Source: Chloroflexota bacterium
Lineage (GTDB): Bacteria > Chloroflexota > UBA6077 > FW602-bin22 > JAMCVK01
DNA length: 64,000 bases
Assembly: GCA_023475225.1 (NCBI GenBank)
Contig: JAMCVK010000024.1
Span: forward strand, 62,001 to 126,000
Direction: 5' to 3'
The position numbers were made by a program, and so were the translations under genes. Under the pieces are notes generated by a model. It was not told the origin of the DNA. It saw only the letters and a list, made by a program, of their open reading frames with translations, and did no database searches. Every line of letters starts with the position of its first letter. Position 1 is the first letter of the stretch. Positions 43,284 to 51,651 of the stretch are shown here, one piece after another.

Positions 43284-43289
43284 ATTATA
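43284..43289 (-). promoter_or_regulatory. -10 element of the mutM promoter
   Basis: A perfect TATAAT on the minus strand lies 50 nt before the mutM ATG; the -35 (TAGACC, 17-nt spacer) is weak. It lies within the open-frame extension, which supports the shorter start. Confidence 0.55.
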
Positions 43290-43336
43290 CCCTTTTAGCA
43301 TATGTGGGTCTAGATTTTATTTTGGCGCTTTATACG

Positions 43337-43365
43337 TTTACATAGGCGGGGGAACATGGTAGTAT
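43337..43365 (+). promoter_or_regulatory. Promoter for the DUF2007-like/DRTGG gene pair
   Basis: TTTACA (43337-43342), a 17-nt spacer and TAGTAT (43360-43365) give a good sigma-70 promoter 37 nt before the ATG at 43403. Confidence 0.6.
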
Positions 43366-43402
43366 TGGCTGGCAATTAAGCGGCGATAACCAGGGGATAG
43401 GT

Positions 43403-43705
43403 ATGTGGACAGTACTGCGGATAGCCCCAAATCGGCCGATAGCGAGGGCGTGGCAAGAGTTCCTGGAGGAGGAGGGGATTCCGTGTGAGTTGTGGTGGAG
43501 CGACCAGACTCGCCGGGATGACCTTGCTGCTCCTTGTGAAATCCTCGTTCCCAGTGATAGGGTGCACGTGGTGCGAACTCTGATCCTTTCAGGGTTGTTG
43601 ACCGGCTTGCTTCCCGGTTCGACCGAAGCAATATCTCTCTCGGCAAAGCATTCTGCCCCTGAGCAAACGAGCTCAATTTCCCTGGATGAGGGAGGCAGTG
43701 GTTGA
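43403..43705 (+). CDS. Small protein, possibly DUF2007-like
   Basis: This 100-residue protein begins MWTVLRIAPNRPIARAWQEFL and has LEEEGIPCELWW followed by CEILVPSDRVHVVRTLI, which faintly resembles the DUF2007 'putative signal transducing' proteins (ligand-binding ACT-like fold). The last 35 residues are Ser/Thr-rich and probably disordered. It overlaps the DRTGG-protein start by 4 nt, so the two are coupled. Function unknown. Confidence 0.7.
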   Translation: MWTVLRIAPNRPIARAWQEFLEEEGIPCELWWSDQTRRDDLAAPCEILVPSDRVHVVRTLILSGLLTGLLPGSTEAISLSAKHSAPEQTSSISLDEGGSG

Positions 43706-44757
43706 AGGCGCTATATGTCTGTTCTGTAGAGGCGGCAGCTGGTAAAACGGCCTATGCCATCATCCTGGCGCGATGCTGGCAGCGACGGGGTCTTGTCGTT
43801 GGCTATATGAAGCCTATAAGCGTGCTCTCTCTGAAACAGCCGGAGGTCGACTCTGGGGATGCCTTTTTCGCCAAAAGTATTCTTCATCTCCAGGAGCCCA
43901 TAGAGGACATCGCTCCGGTGGAGTTGGCTCCGCACGTCGAGTCCTCCCCTCCAACCTTGAGGGAGAAGATCATAGGAGCCTACACGAGGATCGGGCAGGA
44001 TAAGGATATCATCCTACTTGAGGCCCCCCCAGGACTGGCCGATGGTGCAGCACTAGGGCTAGACCTTCCCTATCTGACTGAGCTCTTTCAGGCAAGGGTT
44101 TTGCTAATCCTCCATTACACTCACGATTATAGTGATCTAGTCGCAGCAGCTGGGATGGCCAGGACAATGCTTGGGGATAACCTGATTGGTGTAGTGATTA
44201 ATGCTATCCCTGAGCGGCAGGTTGCCGCAGTGAGAGGGGCGCTTGCACCTTCCTTAGAACGAGAGGGAATAAGGATATTAGGGACTGTCAAGCAGGACAA
44301 TACGCTGTTCGCTCCAAGTGTGGCTGATCTGGTCAGGCAGGTCAATGGAGAGGTGCTCTGTGGGGCAGATAGGCTGGACAGGCTAGCCGAGCATATTATG
44401 ATTGGGGCTATGAGTCCGGACGGTGCCCTCGCTTACTTCCAGCGTCTTCCCAACAAGGCGGTGATTGTGCCCGGCGATCGCCCCGATATCCAGTTGGCAG
44501 CCTTGCGGACCCCCACCTGTTGTTTGATTCTCACGGGCGACTTTGTGGTAAATCGGGCCGTCCTGATTTTGGCTGAAGAGTCAGATATACCTCTGGTCAG
44601 GGTCAAGGAGGATATCATCACTACGCTTGAGAATCTTGAGGGGGCCTACCTAAGGACCAGATTCCGACAGGAAAGTAAAATCCAGCGCTTAGAGACGTTG
44701 CTTGCTGAAGAGTTCGATTTGACTACCCTGGGGCTGGCCATTGGTTTGGGCCAGTAG
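43702..44757 (+). CDS. P-loop NTPase with DRTGG domain (Pta-N-like)
   Basis: This 351-residue protein has an N-terminal deethiobiotin-synthetase-like P-loop domain (ALYVCSVEAAAGKTAYAIIL, residues 3-22; switch region LLEAPPGLADG) and a C-terminal DRTGG domain (about 210-310), the arrangement seen in the regulatory part of long phosphotransacetylases. The Walker A is the unusual VEAAAGKTA. DRTGG proteins are often encoded beside HndABCD-type hydrogenases and related redox enzymes, as here, 78 nt before the NuoE-like gene. It may sense a nucleotide or redox state. Start TTG 43702 is set by GGGAGG. Confidence 0.85.
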   Translation: MKALYVCSVEAAAGKTAYAIILARCWQRRGLVVGYMKPISVLSLKQPEVDSGDAFFAKSILHLQEPIEDIAPVELAPHVESSPPTLREKIIGAYTRIGQDKDIILLEAPPGLADGAALGLDLPYLTELFQARVLLILHYTHDYSDLVAAAGMARTMLGDNLIGVVINAIPERQVAAVRGALAPSLEREGIRILGTVKQDNTLFAPSVADLVRQVNGEVLCGADRLDRLAEHIMIGAMSPDGALAYFQRLPNKAVIVPGDRPDIQLAALRTPTCCLILTGDFVVNRAVLILAEESDIPLVRVKEDIITTLENLEGAYLRTRFRQESKIQRLETLLAEEFDLTTLGLAIGLGQ

Positions 44758-44835
44758 GGGACAGGAAAGTTTGGGGGTCCTAGAGGACAACCCCGCCATC
44801 CTTTAGGAAGGAGACCATCAAGAGGGAGGTTGATT

Positions 44836-45351
44836 GTGTCGAATGAGGGGCATGTGGAGATCTCATTAGAGGAGATAGAGTCGCTTTTAGCTGGCTATAC
44901 AGATGTAGATGGAGCGTTATTACCTATCCTCCATGAGGTACAGGAACGGTATGGTTATATTTCTGATGTAGCGGTCGAGACTATCGCTAAGCATCTGCGC
45001 ATTTCTCCCGCTCAGATCTACGGTATGTTCACCTATTACACTGATTTTAGGTCCAAACCGCCGGCTAAAAGGGTAGTAACTGTGTGTCAGGGTTTGGCCT
45101 GTCGCATACAGGGCGGCTTGGCTCTGTGCCAACAGATAAAGGATGATTTAGGACTTGAACCTGGAGGCATTACGGCGGATGGTGAGTTGGAACTAGAGCT
45201 ATCTCCTTGTTTAGGAATTTGCACTCACGCGCCGGTGATCGGCCTCAATCGTACGCTGGTAGGAAGAGTAACGAAAGAGAGGTTGGCTCAGTTTATTTTT
45301 ATTAAGGAAGAAGGGGCGATACCCGAAGGGACGCAGGGAAGCGCTCTTTAG
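44836..45351 (+). CDS. NuoE-like 2Fe-2S subunit of NAD-linked formate dehydrogenase
   Basis: This 171-residue thioredoxin-like ferredoxin subunit (NuoE/HndA/24-kDa family) holds one 2Fe-2S cluster. Cysteines are CQGLAC and CLGIC; ALLPILHEVQERYGYIS and SPAQIYGMFTYYTDFR are the N-terminal helical signature. GTG 44836 was chosen behind GGGAGG at 6 nt; TTG 44830 is the other option. It is followed by NuoF-like and FdhA-like genes, forming a three-subunit soluble complex that couples NAD(H) to formate/CO2. Confidence 0.93.
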   Translation: MSNEGHVEISLEEIESLLAGYTDVDGALLPILHEVQERYGYISDVAVETIAKHLRISPAQIYGMFTYYTDFRSKPPAKRVVTVCQGLACRIQGGLALCQQIKDDLGLEPGGITADGELELELSPCLGICTHAPVIGLNRTLVGRVTKERLAQFIFIKEEGAIPEGTQGSAL

Positions 45352-45364
45352 GGGAGGTACGAGG

Positions 45365-47140
45365 GTGAGAGGGGATTTTGAGGTGATTAAGGCGCGGGCT
45401 ATGGCCCATTGGGAACGACTATCGCGTCCTACAGTACCACGGATCATCGTCGGTACGGGTGCTTGTGGCCTCAGTGTGGGGGCCGAGGAGGTTTTCAACG
45501 CTATCCAACAGGAGCTCCAGCGACATAACATTGAGGCTATCGTCAGCCAGACTGGCTGCAACGGCATGTGTTACGCTGAGGTATTGGTTGACATAATGAA
45601 GCCAGGTGGGCCGTGTGTAACTTATGGGCATGTCACCCCTGAGCTTGTTCCCTTGCTTATTGGGGACTGTCTGCTAAGAGATGAGCTTCGTCCAGACCTG
45701 GCTGTTGCGACCACAGCCAATACGGCTGTTAATGGCATCCCGGCCTACGATGACATCCCCTTCTTCAAATACCAGCAACGGATCATTACCCGCAACTGTG
45801 GCCGGATCGATCCAGAGAGTATCGATGAATATATCGCTAATGGGGGTTATACTGCTCTGGTCAAGGCCCTTTTCGATATGAAGCCGGAAGAGGTGATCGC
45901 CGAGGTCAAGGAATCTGGTCTTATGGGTAGGGGTGGTGCTGCCTTCCCAACGGGGAGGAAATGGGAATCATCACGAGCGGTCAAAGGGCATCCCAAATAC
46001 GTTATTTGTAACGCTGAGGAGGGAGAACCGGCTGTCTATAAGGACCGGCGCCTGATGGAGAGCGATCCCCAGCGCATTATTGAGGGGATGCTCATCGGCG
46101 CCTACGCTGTCGGTTCTGATTGTGGCTACATCTACATAGGTGGTGAGCATGACCTGGCGGCGAGGCGCATGGCCGTTGCCTTGGAGCAGGCTCACCACTA
46201 TGGACTGCTTGGGCACAACATCTTAGGTAGTGGCTTCTCCTATGATATCCTCCTCCGTCGGGGAGCTGGCTCCTATGCAGCTGGAGAGTCCTCGGCTCAA
46301 ATGTCATCGTTGGAGGCTAAGCGGGGTATGCCCCGCCCCAAGCTGGTTCGCTCTGTTGAACGGGGGCTCTGGGCCAAGCCGACTCTTATGAACAACGTAG
46401 AAACCTTTGCCAACATACCAGACATTATTGAGAAGGGTGGTGTTTGGTATGCTAGCATCGGTACAGCGGAGAGCAAGGGAACCAAGCTGTTCGCCTTATC
46501 CGGACATATCCGTCACCCAGGTCTGGTTGAGGTACCCTTCGGCGTCTCATTGCGACGGTTAGTATTCGATATTGGTGGGGGTATCCCAGGGGGGAAGCCC
46601 TTTAAGGCCGCTCAACCTGGTGGACCTTCGGGTGGTTGCTTGCCAGCATCCCTTCTAGATATTCCGTTATCCTTTGAGTCCCTCGAAGAGGCCGGCTCGG
46701 CCATTGGTTCAGGTGGCTTGGTAATAATGGATGAAAGTGTGTGTATGGTTGATATGTCCAGGTATTTCATCGGTTTCAGCGCCGCTGAATCGTGTGGGCG
46801 CTGTACCACCTGTCGTATAGGCTGTCAGCGGCTGCAAGACATTGTTACTTATATCGCGGAGGGCTTAGGGCGACTGGAGGAGTTGGATCTCCTGGAAGCT
46901 ATGGCCACAACTATGAAAGAGACAGCTCTCTGTGGTTTAGGACAAACGGCTGCTGTACCTCTCCTCTGTTCCATCCGTCACTTTCGGGCGGAGTATGAGG
47001 CGCATATTCTGGAGAAGAGATGTCCAGCGAATTTTTGCCGTATGCGCGGTGAGGGTGGTTTGGGATGGGGTCCGGGAGAAATGAACTATGCTGACACGAC
47101 GGATATGCCAGGGCAGCTGCTCAGCGTACCCATCAGATAG
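45365..47140 (+). CDS. NuoF-like NAD/FMN/4Fe-4S subunit
   Basis: This 591-residue diaphorase subunit has an extra N-terminal thioredoxin-like 2Fe-2S domain (residues 1-110; IIVGTGACGLSVGAEEVF, SQTGCNGMCYAEVLVDI). The FMN/NAD domain follows, with SGLMGRGGAAFPTGRKWES and CNAEEGEPAVYKDRRLMESD. The SLBB domain and C-terminal 4Fe-4S site ESCGRCTTCRIGCQRL plus a distant Cys in LCGLGQ follow. It belongs to the HndC/HydB class found in bifurcating hydrogenases and formate dehydrogenases. Start is GTG 45365, 13 nt after the NuoE-like gene. Confidence 0.94.
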   Translation: MRGDFEVIKARAMAHWERLSRPTVPRIIVGTGACGLSVGAEEVFNAIQQELQRHNIEAIVSQTGCNGMCYAEVLVDIMKPGGPCVTYGHVTPELVPLLIGDCLLRDELRPDLAVATTANTAVNGIPAYDDIPFFKYQQRIITRNCGRIDPESIDEYIANGGYTALVKALFDMKPEEVIAEVKESGLMGRGGAAFPTGRKWESSRAVKGHPKYVICNAEEGEPAVYKDRRLMESDPQRIIEGMLIGAYAVGSDCGYIYIGGEHDLAARRMAVALEQAHHYGLLGHNILGSGFSYDILLRRGAGSYAAGESSAQMSSLEAKRGMPRPKLVRSVERGLWAKPTLMNNVETFANIPDIIEKGGVWYASIGTAESKGTKLFALSGHIRHPGLVEVPFGVSLRRLVFDIGGGIPGGKPFKAAQPGGPSGGCLPASLLDIPLSFESLEEAGSAIGSGGLVIMDESVCMVDMSRYFIGFSAAESCGRCTTCRIGCQRLQDIVTYIAEGLGRLEELDLLEAMATTMKETALCGLGQTAAVPLLCSIRHFRAEYEAHILEKRCPANFCRMRGEGGLGWGPGEMNYADTTDMPGQLLSVPIR

Positions 47141-47254
47141 ACATTCAGCGCAGTCCTTTCAGGAGTAAGGCTTTAGCGGAAGGGGCTTTCGTCGACCAGG
47201 AAGTTTCCCCTGAAGTCTGGTTTTGTGATGAGCTCCGTATGGGGGAGGTAGGAA

Positions 47255-50158
47255 TTGACGATAGCGGAAAAGGCAGTTGGCGAAAGACGCCCAAGTGTAG
47301 TTAATCTGGTTATCGATGACCGTGAGGTTGAGGCGGAGAAGGGCATGACTGTACTTCAGTCTGCCTTACTGGCTGGGATTTACATTCCACATCTTTGTTG
47401 GCATCCGGCTATCAAGCCATATGCCGGTTGTCGCCTATGTTTGGTGGAGATCGAGAAACGCAGGGGGATGGATACGGCATGCACCATACCTGTTTCTGAA
47501 GGAATGGTGGTGCGTACCAATACACCTAGCGTCATTAAGATGCGTCAGAACGTGTTGGAGATGTTACTCAGCGATCATCCTGATCGCTGCCTCAATTGTC
47601 CGCGTATTCCTCGCTGCCATCCGTTTGGTGTTTGTATCAGGGACCAGGAAGTAAATGACCGCTGCGTCTTCTGTGCCAAAAATGAACGCTGCGAGCTGCA
47701 ACGCGTCGTGGATTTTGTAGGGATCCGCTGGCAGCGCTACCGTGCTCCGCGCCATATCTCTCCAGTGGAACGTTCCAATCCCTTCATCGACTTCGATCCC
47801 AGCTACTGCATCAACTGCACACGCTGCACGCGAGTTTGTGATGAGGTGCAAGGGGTGGCTGCAATCGAGAGCACCTATCGGGCGGGAAATCTCCATATAG
47901 CCAGCGCCTTTGAGGTAACTAGGGATCTATCAAACTGTGAGTTCTGTGGCCAGTGCGTTCAGGTCTGCCCGACAGCGGCCCTTACGGATCACCAGAGCAA
48001 ATATGATGGCCTTCCTGATGTGGCTGTACCTACGACATGCTCTTTCTGTGGCTGCGGTTGCCAGCTTCTTTTGAATATCAAAGGAGGACAGATCAGCAGC
48101 TCTTACCCGACTGAGAGAGGGATTAATGGTATGTCCCTTTGTGTCAAGGGGCGCTATGGCTATGACTATGTCCAAAGCCAGCACAGGCTAAGCAGACCGC
48201 TGAAACGTGCTGCTGATGGATCCCAGCTGACGGTCACCTGGGAGGAGGCCATTGGCTTTGTGGCCAGTAAGATGACGGAGGTCCTGGAAAGGTATGGTCC
48301 CGAGGCCATTGGTGTCATCGCCTCTGATAAGTGTACTAACGAGGAGAATTATCTCCTCCAGAGGTTTGCCCGGGGTGTATTGGGAACAAATAATATTGGG
48401 CATATGGGGGAGCTTTGTCATAAGCCCACCCTTGAGGGGCTGAGTGCAGCCTGGGGCAGCGCAGCCATGACAGGTCCACTTCAAGACATTGCGAAGGCTG
48501 GGTGTATCCTTGTGGTTGGGTCTAATACTACCGAGACCCATCCTATTGTGGCCCTACAAATCAAGCGGGCTGTACGTCGTAGTGCGAAGCTGATTCTCAT
48601 TGATCCACGCCAGATAACGTTGAGTCGCTTCGCCTATCTGCAGCTCAGGCCACGTCCGGGAACAGATCTGGCACTTCTCATTGGCCTAGCACGGGCGATC
48701 CAGGATGAGGGTTTGGTCAATGAGGCGTTCGTCTCCGAACGTTGCGAAGGATTCGAAGAGTTCAAGGAGGCCCTGCGTGATTGTGATTTGACCGCGGTCT
48801 CAGAGATAACCGGTGTAAAGGTGGAGGATATCCTGACCGCGGCGAGAATCTATGCCACAGGTGGCGCCGATTCTCGCTATGAGATACCGCTGAGTTGGTA
48901 TGGCCACTTTGTAGAACCAGACAGTCGGCCGGCCACAAACTCATCCTGGATAATTTATGGTGCGGGTGTGACGCTCGGTGCGGCCCCGCGGGAAACTGTT
49001 CAGACGCTGGCCAATCTGGCAATGTTGACCGGTCATCTTGGCCAGGAAGGAGCTGGTCTGGCACCCCTGGCTGGCCCGAATAATCTGCAGGGAGCGAGTG
49101 ACATGGGCGCTATGGCTGAATATCTACCGGGATATCGGCCGATCAACGACGTTGGAGCATGCCAGGAATTCGCTTCGGCCTGGGGTTGTGAGATGCCGAT
49201 TGTTTCAGGGTTGGATATCCTGCAGATGTTTGAGGCGGCACGTCTGGGTAAGCTGAAGGCACTCTATATCGTCGGAGCTAATCCACTCCTGTCCTTAGCC
49301 AATAGAAGCTGTGTGGAAGAGGGACTTCGATCATTGGAATTGCTCGTTGTGCAGGATGTTTTCCCCACGGAGACAGCCGCTCTGGCTCACGTTGTGCTCC
49401 CGGCGTGTTCTTTTGCAGAGAAGGAAGGAACGTTCACCAATACTGAAAGACGGGTGCAGTTTGTGCGTCAAGCCTTGGCGCCTCTCGGTGATAGTCGGCC
49501 GGATTGGTGGATAATTTCTGATCTGGCCAATAAAGTACTTGCCCTAGGGGATGGTGGAAAGCAATCACAATGGTTGAGCTTCGACTACCTGCATCCTAAG
49601 GATGTCATGGAGGAGATACGCGCTCTGGTGCCGTCGTATAGGGGTATAATCTATGAACGATTGCAAGTTGGGGGGCTTCAGTGGCCTTGCCCCAGTACTA
49701 CCGATCCGGGTACGGCTACCCTTTATCAGGAGACGTTTGATCGAGGAAAAGGGAGGTTCATTCCTCTTAGATACAATCTGGGGCCAAAGGAAACCAATCA
49801 GTGCTATCCATTCACCCTGCTTAGCGGCCGTACCCTCTACCATTACAACACAGGTGCTATGACACGGAATGCCCCTGGGCTGAAGGAGTTTCGCCTTGAA
49901 TCTTGTTTACATATTCATCCGGATGATGCAGCGCTGTTGTTCCTGAAAAGCGGTGATAAGATCCGGGTCATCTCTGAGCAAGGTGAGATATCAACGACGG
50001 CCGTGATCAGCGATTCGGTAGCCAAAGGGCTGGTCTTTATGCTCATACACTATGGTGATACTCCGGTCAATGTCTTGACCGGACGCTCACGTTCACTGTT
50101 GCGTCATAGTTTGGAGATGCGCACTGTCCTGGTGCGGATCGAAAAGATGATGGGATAG
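47255..50158 (+). CDS. fdhA: Formate dehydrogenase alpha subunit, Mo/W-bis-PGD, cysteine type
   Basis: This 967-residue protein oxidises formate or reduces CO2. The N-terminus is a NuoG-like module: 2Fe-2S (CWHPAIKPYAGCRLCLVEIE), a His-Cys cluster site (DHPDRCLNCP), then two 4Fe-4S sites (CINCTRCTRVC and CEFCGQCVQVC). The catalytic part starts with CSFCGCGCQ. The active-site ligand is Cys388 (codon TGT 48416-48418) in ELCHKPTLEGL, followed by His389; there is no in-frame UGA, so it is a cysteine not selenocysteine enzyme. The C-terminal molydopterin-dinucleotide domain has TLLSGRTLYHYNTGAMTRN. TTG 47255 follows GGGGGAGG. It completes a NuoE/NuoF/FdhA complex. Confidence 0.93.
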   Translation: MTIAEKAVGERRPSVVNLVIDDREVEAEKGMTVLQSALLAGIYIPHLCWHPAIKPYAGCRLCLVEIEKRRGMDTACTIPVSEGMVVRTNTPSVIKMRQNVLEMLLSDHPDRCLNCPRIPRCHPFGVCIRDQEVNDRCVFCAKNERCELQRVVDFVGIRWQRYRAPRHISPVERSNPFIDFDPSYCINCTRCTRVCDEVQGVAAIESTYRAGNLHIASAFEVTRDLSNCEFCGQCVQVCPTAALTDHQSKYDGLPDVAVPTTCSFCGCGCQLLLNIKGGQISSSYPTERGINGMSLCVKGRYGYDYVQSQHRLSRPLKRAADGSQLTVTWEEAIGFVASKMTEVLERYGPEAIGVIASDKCTNEENYLLQRFARGVLGTNNIGHMGELCHKPTLEGLSAAWGSAAMTGPLQDIAKAGCILVVGSNTTETHPIVALQIKRAVRRSAKLILIDPRQITLSRFAYLQLRPRPGTDLALLIGLARAIQDEGLVNEAFVSERCEGFEEFKEALRDCDLTAVSEITGVKVEDILTAARIYATGGADSRYEIPLSWYGHFVEPDSRPATNSSWIIYGAGVTLGAAPRETVQTLANLAMLTGHLGQEGAGLAPLAGPNNLQGASDMGAMAEYLPGYRPINDVGACQEFASAWGCEMPIVSGLDILQMFEAARLGKLKALYIVGANPLLSLANRSCVEEGLRSLELLVVQDVFPTETAALAHVVLPACSFAEKEGTFTNTERRVQFVRQALAPLGDSRPDWWIISDLANKVLALGDGGKQSQWLSFDYLHPKDVMEEIRALVPSYRGIIYERLQVGGLQWPCPSTTDPGTATLYQETFDRGKGRFIPLRYNLGPKETNQCYPFTLLSGRTLYHYNTGAMTRNAPGLKEFRLESCLHIHPDDAALLFLKSGDKIRVISEQGEISTTAVISDSVAKGLVFMLIHYGDTPVNVLTGRSRSLLRHSLEMRTVLVRIEKMMG

Positions 50159-50215
50159 AGGGCTCCTCGCTGTTGCTGATCTGATCCCTTCTTTTGGATG
50201 TTCCTATGAGCTCTG

Positions 50216-50345
50216 TAGAGAGTGAATATCACCCCCAAATCCGCCGAAGATGGATTCAAGGTAGCCCTGCGGGCTTTTTTGTACTCTGGTGGGGCACATC
50301 CCCAGATCCGCCGCAGGCGGGCTGTGTCCCCTTGGAACCCCCGTT
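50216..50345 (+). repeat. Intergenic repeat, copy C
   Basis: This third copy of the element lies between the convergent fdhA and spoVS genes. It has AGCCC-TGC-GGGCT followed by TTTTTT (50262-50280), a good plus-strand intrinsic terminator for fdhA, then ATCCCCAGATCCG, a CCGCCGCAGGCGG palindrome and CCTTGGAACCCCCGTTTA. Its right end overlaps the spoVS stop codon. Confidence 0.87.
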
Positions 50346-50641
50346 TAGCGTGGTTCCACGATTAACTTGACTGCTGTTCTCTCCTCGTTATCGATCATCA
50401 CATCTGTGAAAGCCGGAATGCAGATAGCATCTAATCCACTGGAGGCTAGGTAGCCTCTAGCGATAGCTATAGCCTTCACCGCTTGATTGACTGCTCCAGC
50501 ACCTATGGCCTGGATCTCCGCTCTCCCCTTTTCCCGCATTACCCCGGCAATGGCGCCAGCTACAGCACTTGGCTTCGATTGGGATGATACCTTCAGGATT
50601 TCCACCTGCTCTTGAGGTTCTTGCTCAGATTGTACCTTCAC
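50345..50641 (-). CDS. spoVS: SpoVS family protein
   Basis: This 98-residue protein has the conserved SpoVS core VEILKVSSQSKPSAVAGAIAG, GRAEIQAIGAGAVNQAVKAIAIAR and a C-terminal KLIVEP. SpoVS proteins are small Alba-like nucleic-acid-binding regulators of sporulation in Bacillus, but occur in many non-sporulating lineages, including Chloroflexota. No other sporulation genes are in view. It follows ymdB and rny, its usual company. Confidence 0.94.
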   Translation of the reverse strand: MKVQSEQEPQEQVEILKVSSQSKPSAVAGAIAGVMREKGRAEIQAIGAGAVNQAVKAIAIARGYLASSGLDAICIPAFTDVMIDNEERTAVKLIVEPR

Positions 50642-50712
50642 TTGGTTGCCTCCTTGTAGTGATAAGCAGGCAGCTGGTTCGATGCTTAGCTGAGCTGATG
50701 AATGACCAGCCG

Positions 50713-51483
50713 CTATCCGTCAATGATTTTGTCCAGGCGAAAGATCTGGGTAGTCTTGCCGGATTCGGGATCGATATCCACGATTACGGAGTTGAAAGCT
50801 ACAGGTCCTTTGGCCACCTCAAGTGAGTCAGGCAGCTGGGTGATGAAACGAGAGATAACTGTTTCCACCTGCATTCCAATGACCGAGTTCCAAGGGCCTA
50901 CCATCCCAACGTCGGTGATATGGGCCGTACCTTTGGGTAGAATGCGTTGATCGGCCGTAGGGACGTGTGTATGTGTTCCAAATACAGCGCTGACACGTCC
51001 ATCAAGATACCAGCCCATAACTACCTTCTCTGACGTCGCTTCAGCGTGGAAATCAACAATCCTTATCTTCGGGGAAGGGCCGATTCGGCTTAGAAGCTCA
51101 TCGATGGCCCGAAATGGGCAGTCAAGGTTAGCTATAAATAGTCGGCCGGACAAGTTGATGATTAGGGTGTCTTTCATCTCAAGATGGCCCCGACCGGGCG
51201 CCCCAGGTGGATAGTTTAGAGGACGCAATATCGGAACGTCACGTTCAAGGTAGGCACGTATCCCTGTCTGTTCCCAGATATGGTTTCCTGAGGTAATGAC
51301 ATCCACACCGGCTTCAAATAGCTCCTCAGCCGTGGTCTGAGTCAACCCGCGACCACCAGCGGCGTTCTCTCCGTTGGCGATGATCAGTTCGAGCTCGTAT
51401 TGTTGCTGTAAGGTGGGGAGGAGCTGTCTTACAGCACGCCGCCCGGGTCGGCCGACAATATCACCTATCATCAGGATACGCAA
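50713..51483 (-). CDS. ymdB: YmdB-type cyclic-nucleotide phosphodiesterase
   Basis: This 256-residue metallophosphoesterase (TIGR00282) is related to B. subtilis YmdB, which hydrolyses 2',3'-cyclic nucleotides and influences biofilm versus motility. Metal motifs are MIGDIVGRPGRRA, NGENAAGGRG, TSGNHIWEQ, VDFHAEATSEK and FGTHTHVPTADQRIL. RNase Y is encoded upstream; the pair is conserved in many genomes and links RNA turnover with cyclic nucleotide signalling. Confidence 0.95.
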   Translation of the reverse strand: MRILMIGDIVGRPGRRAVRQLLPTLQQQYELELIIANGENAAGGRGLTQTTAEELFEAGVDVITSGNHIWEQTGIRAYLERDVPILRPLNYPPGAPGRGHLEMKDTLIINLSGRLFIANLDCPFRAIDELLSRIGPSPKIRIVDFHAEATSEKVVMGWYLDGRVSAVFGTHTHVPTADQRILPKGTAHITDVGMVGPWNSVIGMQVETVISRFITQLPDSLEVAKGPVAFNSVIVDIDPESGKTTQIFRLDKIIDG

Positions 51484-51651
51484 GGATCTCTCCCAGAGTG
51501 TTAAGGATTCGCGTGGCTGGAGTCAATATTATTCCCGCTTCATGGCTGCCCGCAAAGTTGGGCTGCGGCCAACTCGGGATCTCCCGAATAGTATCTGAGC
51601 CGAAAGCAGATGCTGACGGGGGACGTTATCCCCTGTCGTTCCTGGTGAGAG

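Noticed and set aside
47255-50158. Selenocysteine in formate dehydrogenase
   Set aside because: The active-site codon is TGT (Cys388) and the frame has no internal TGA.
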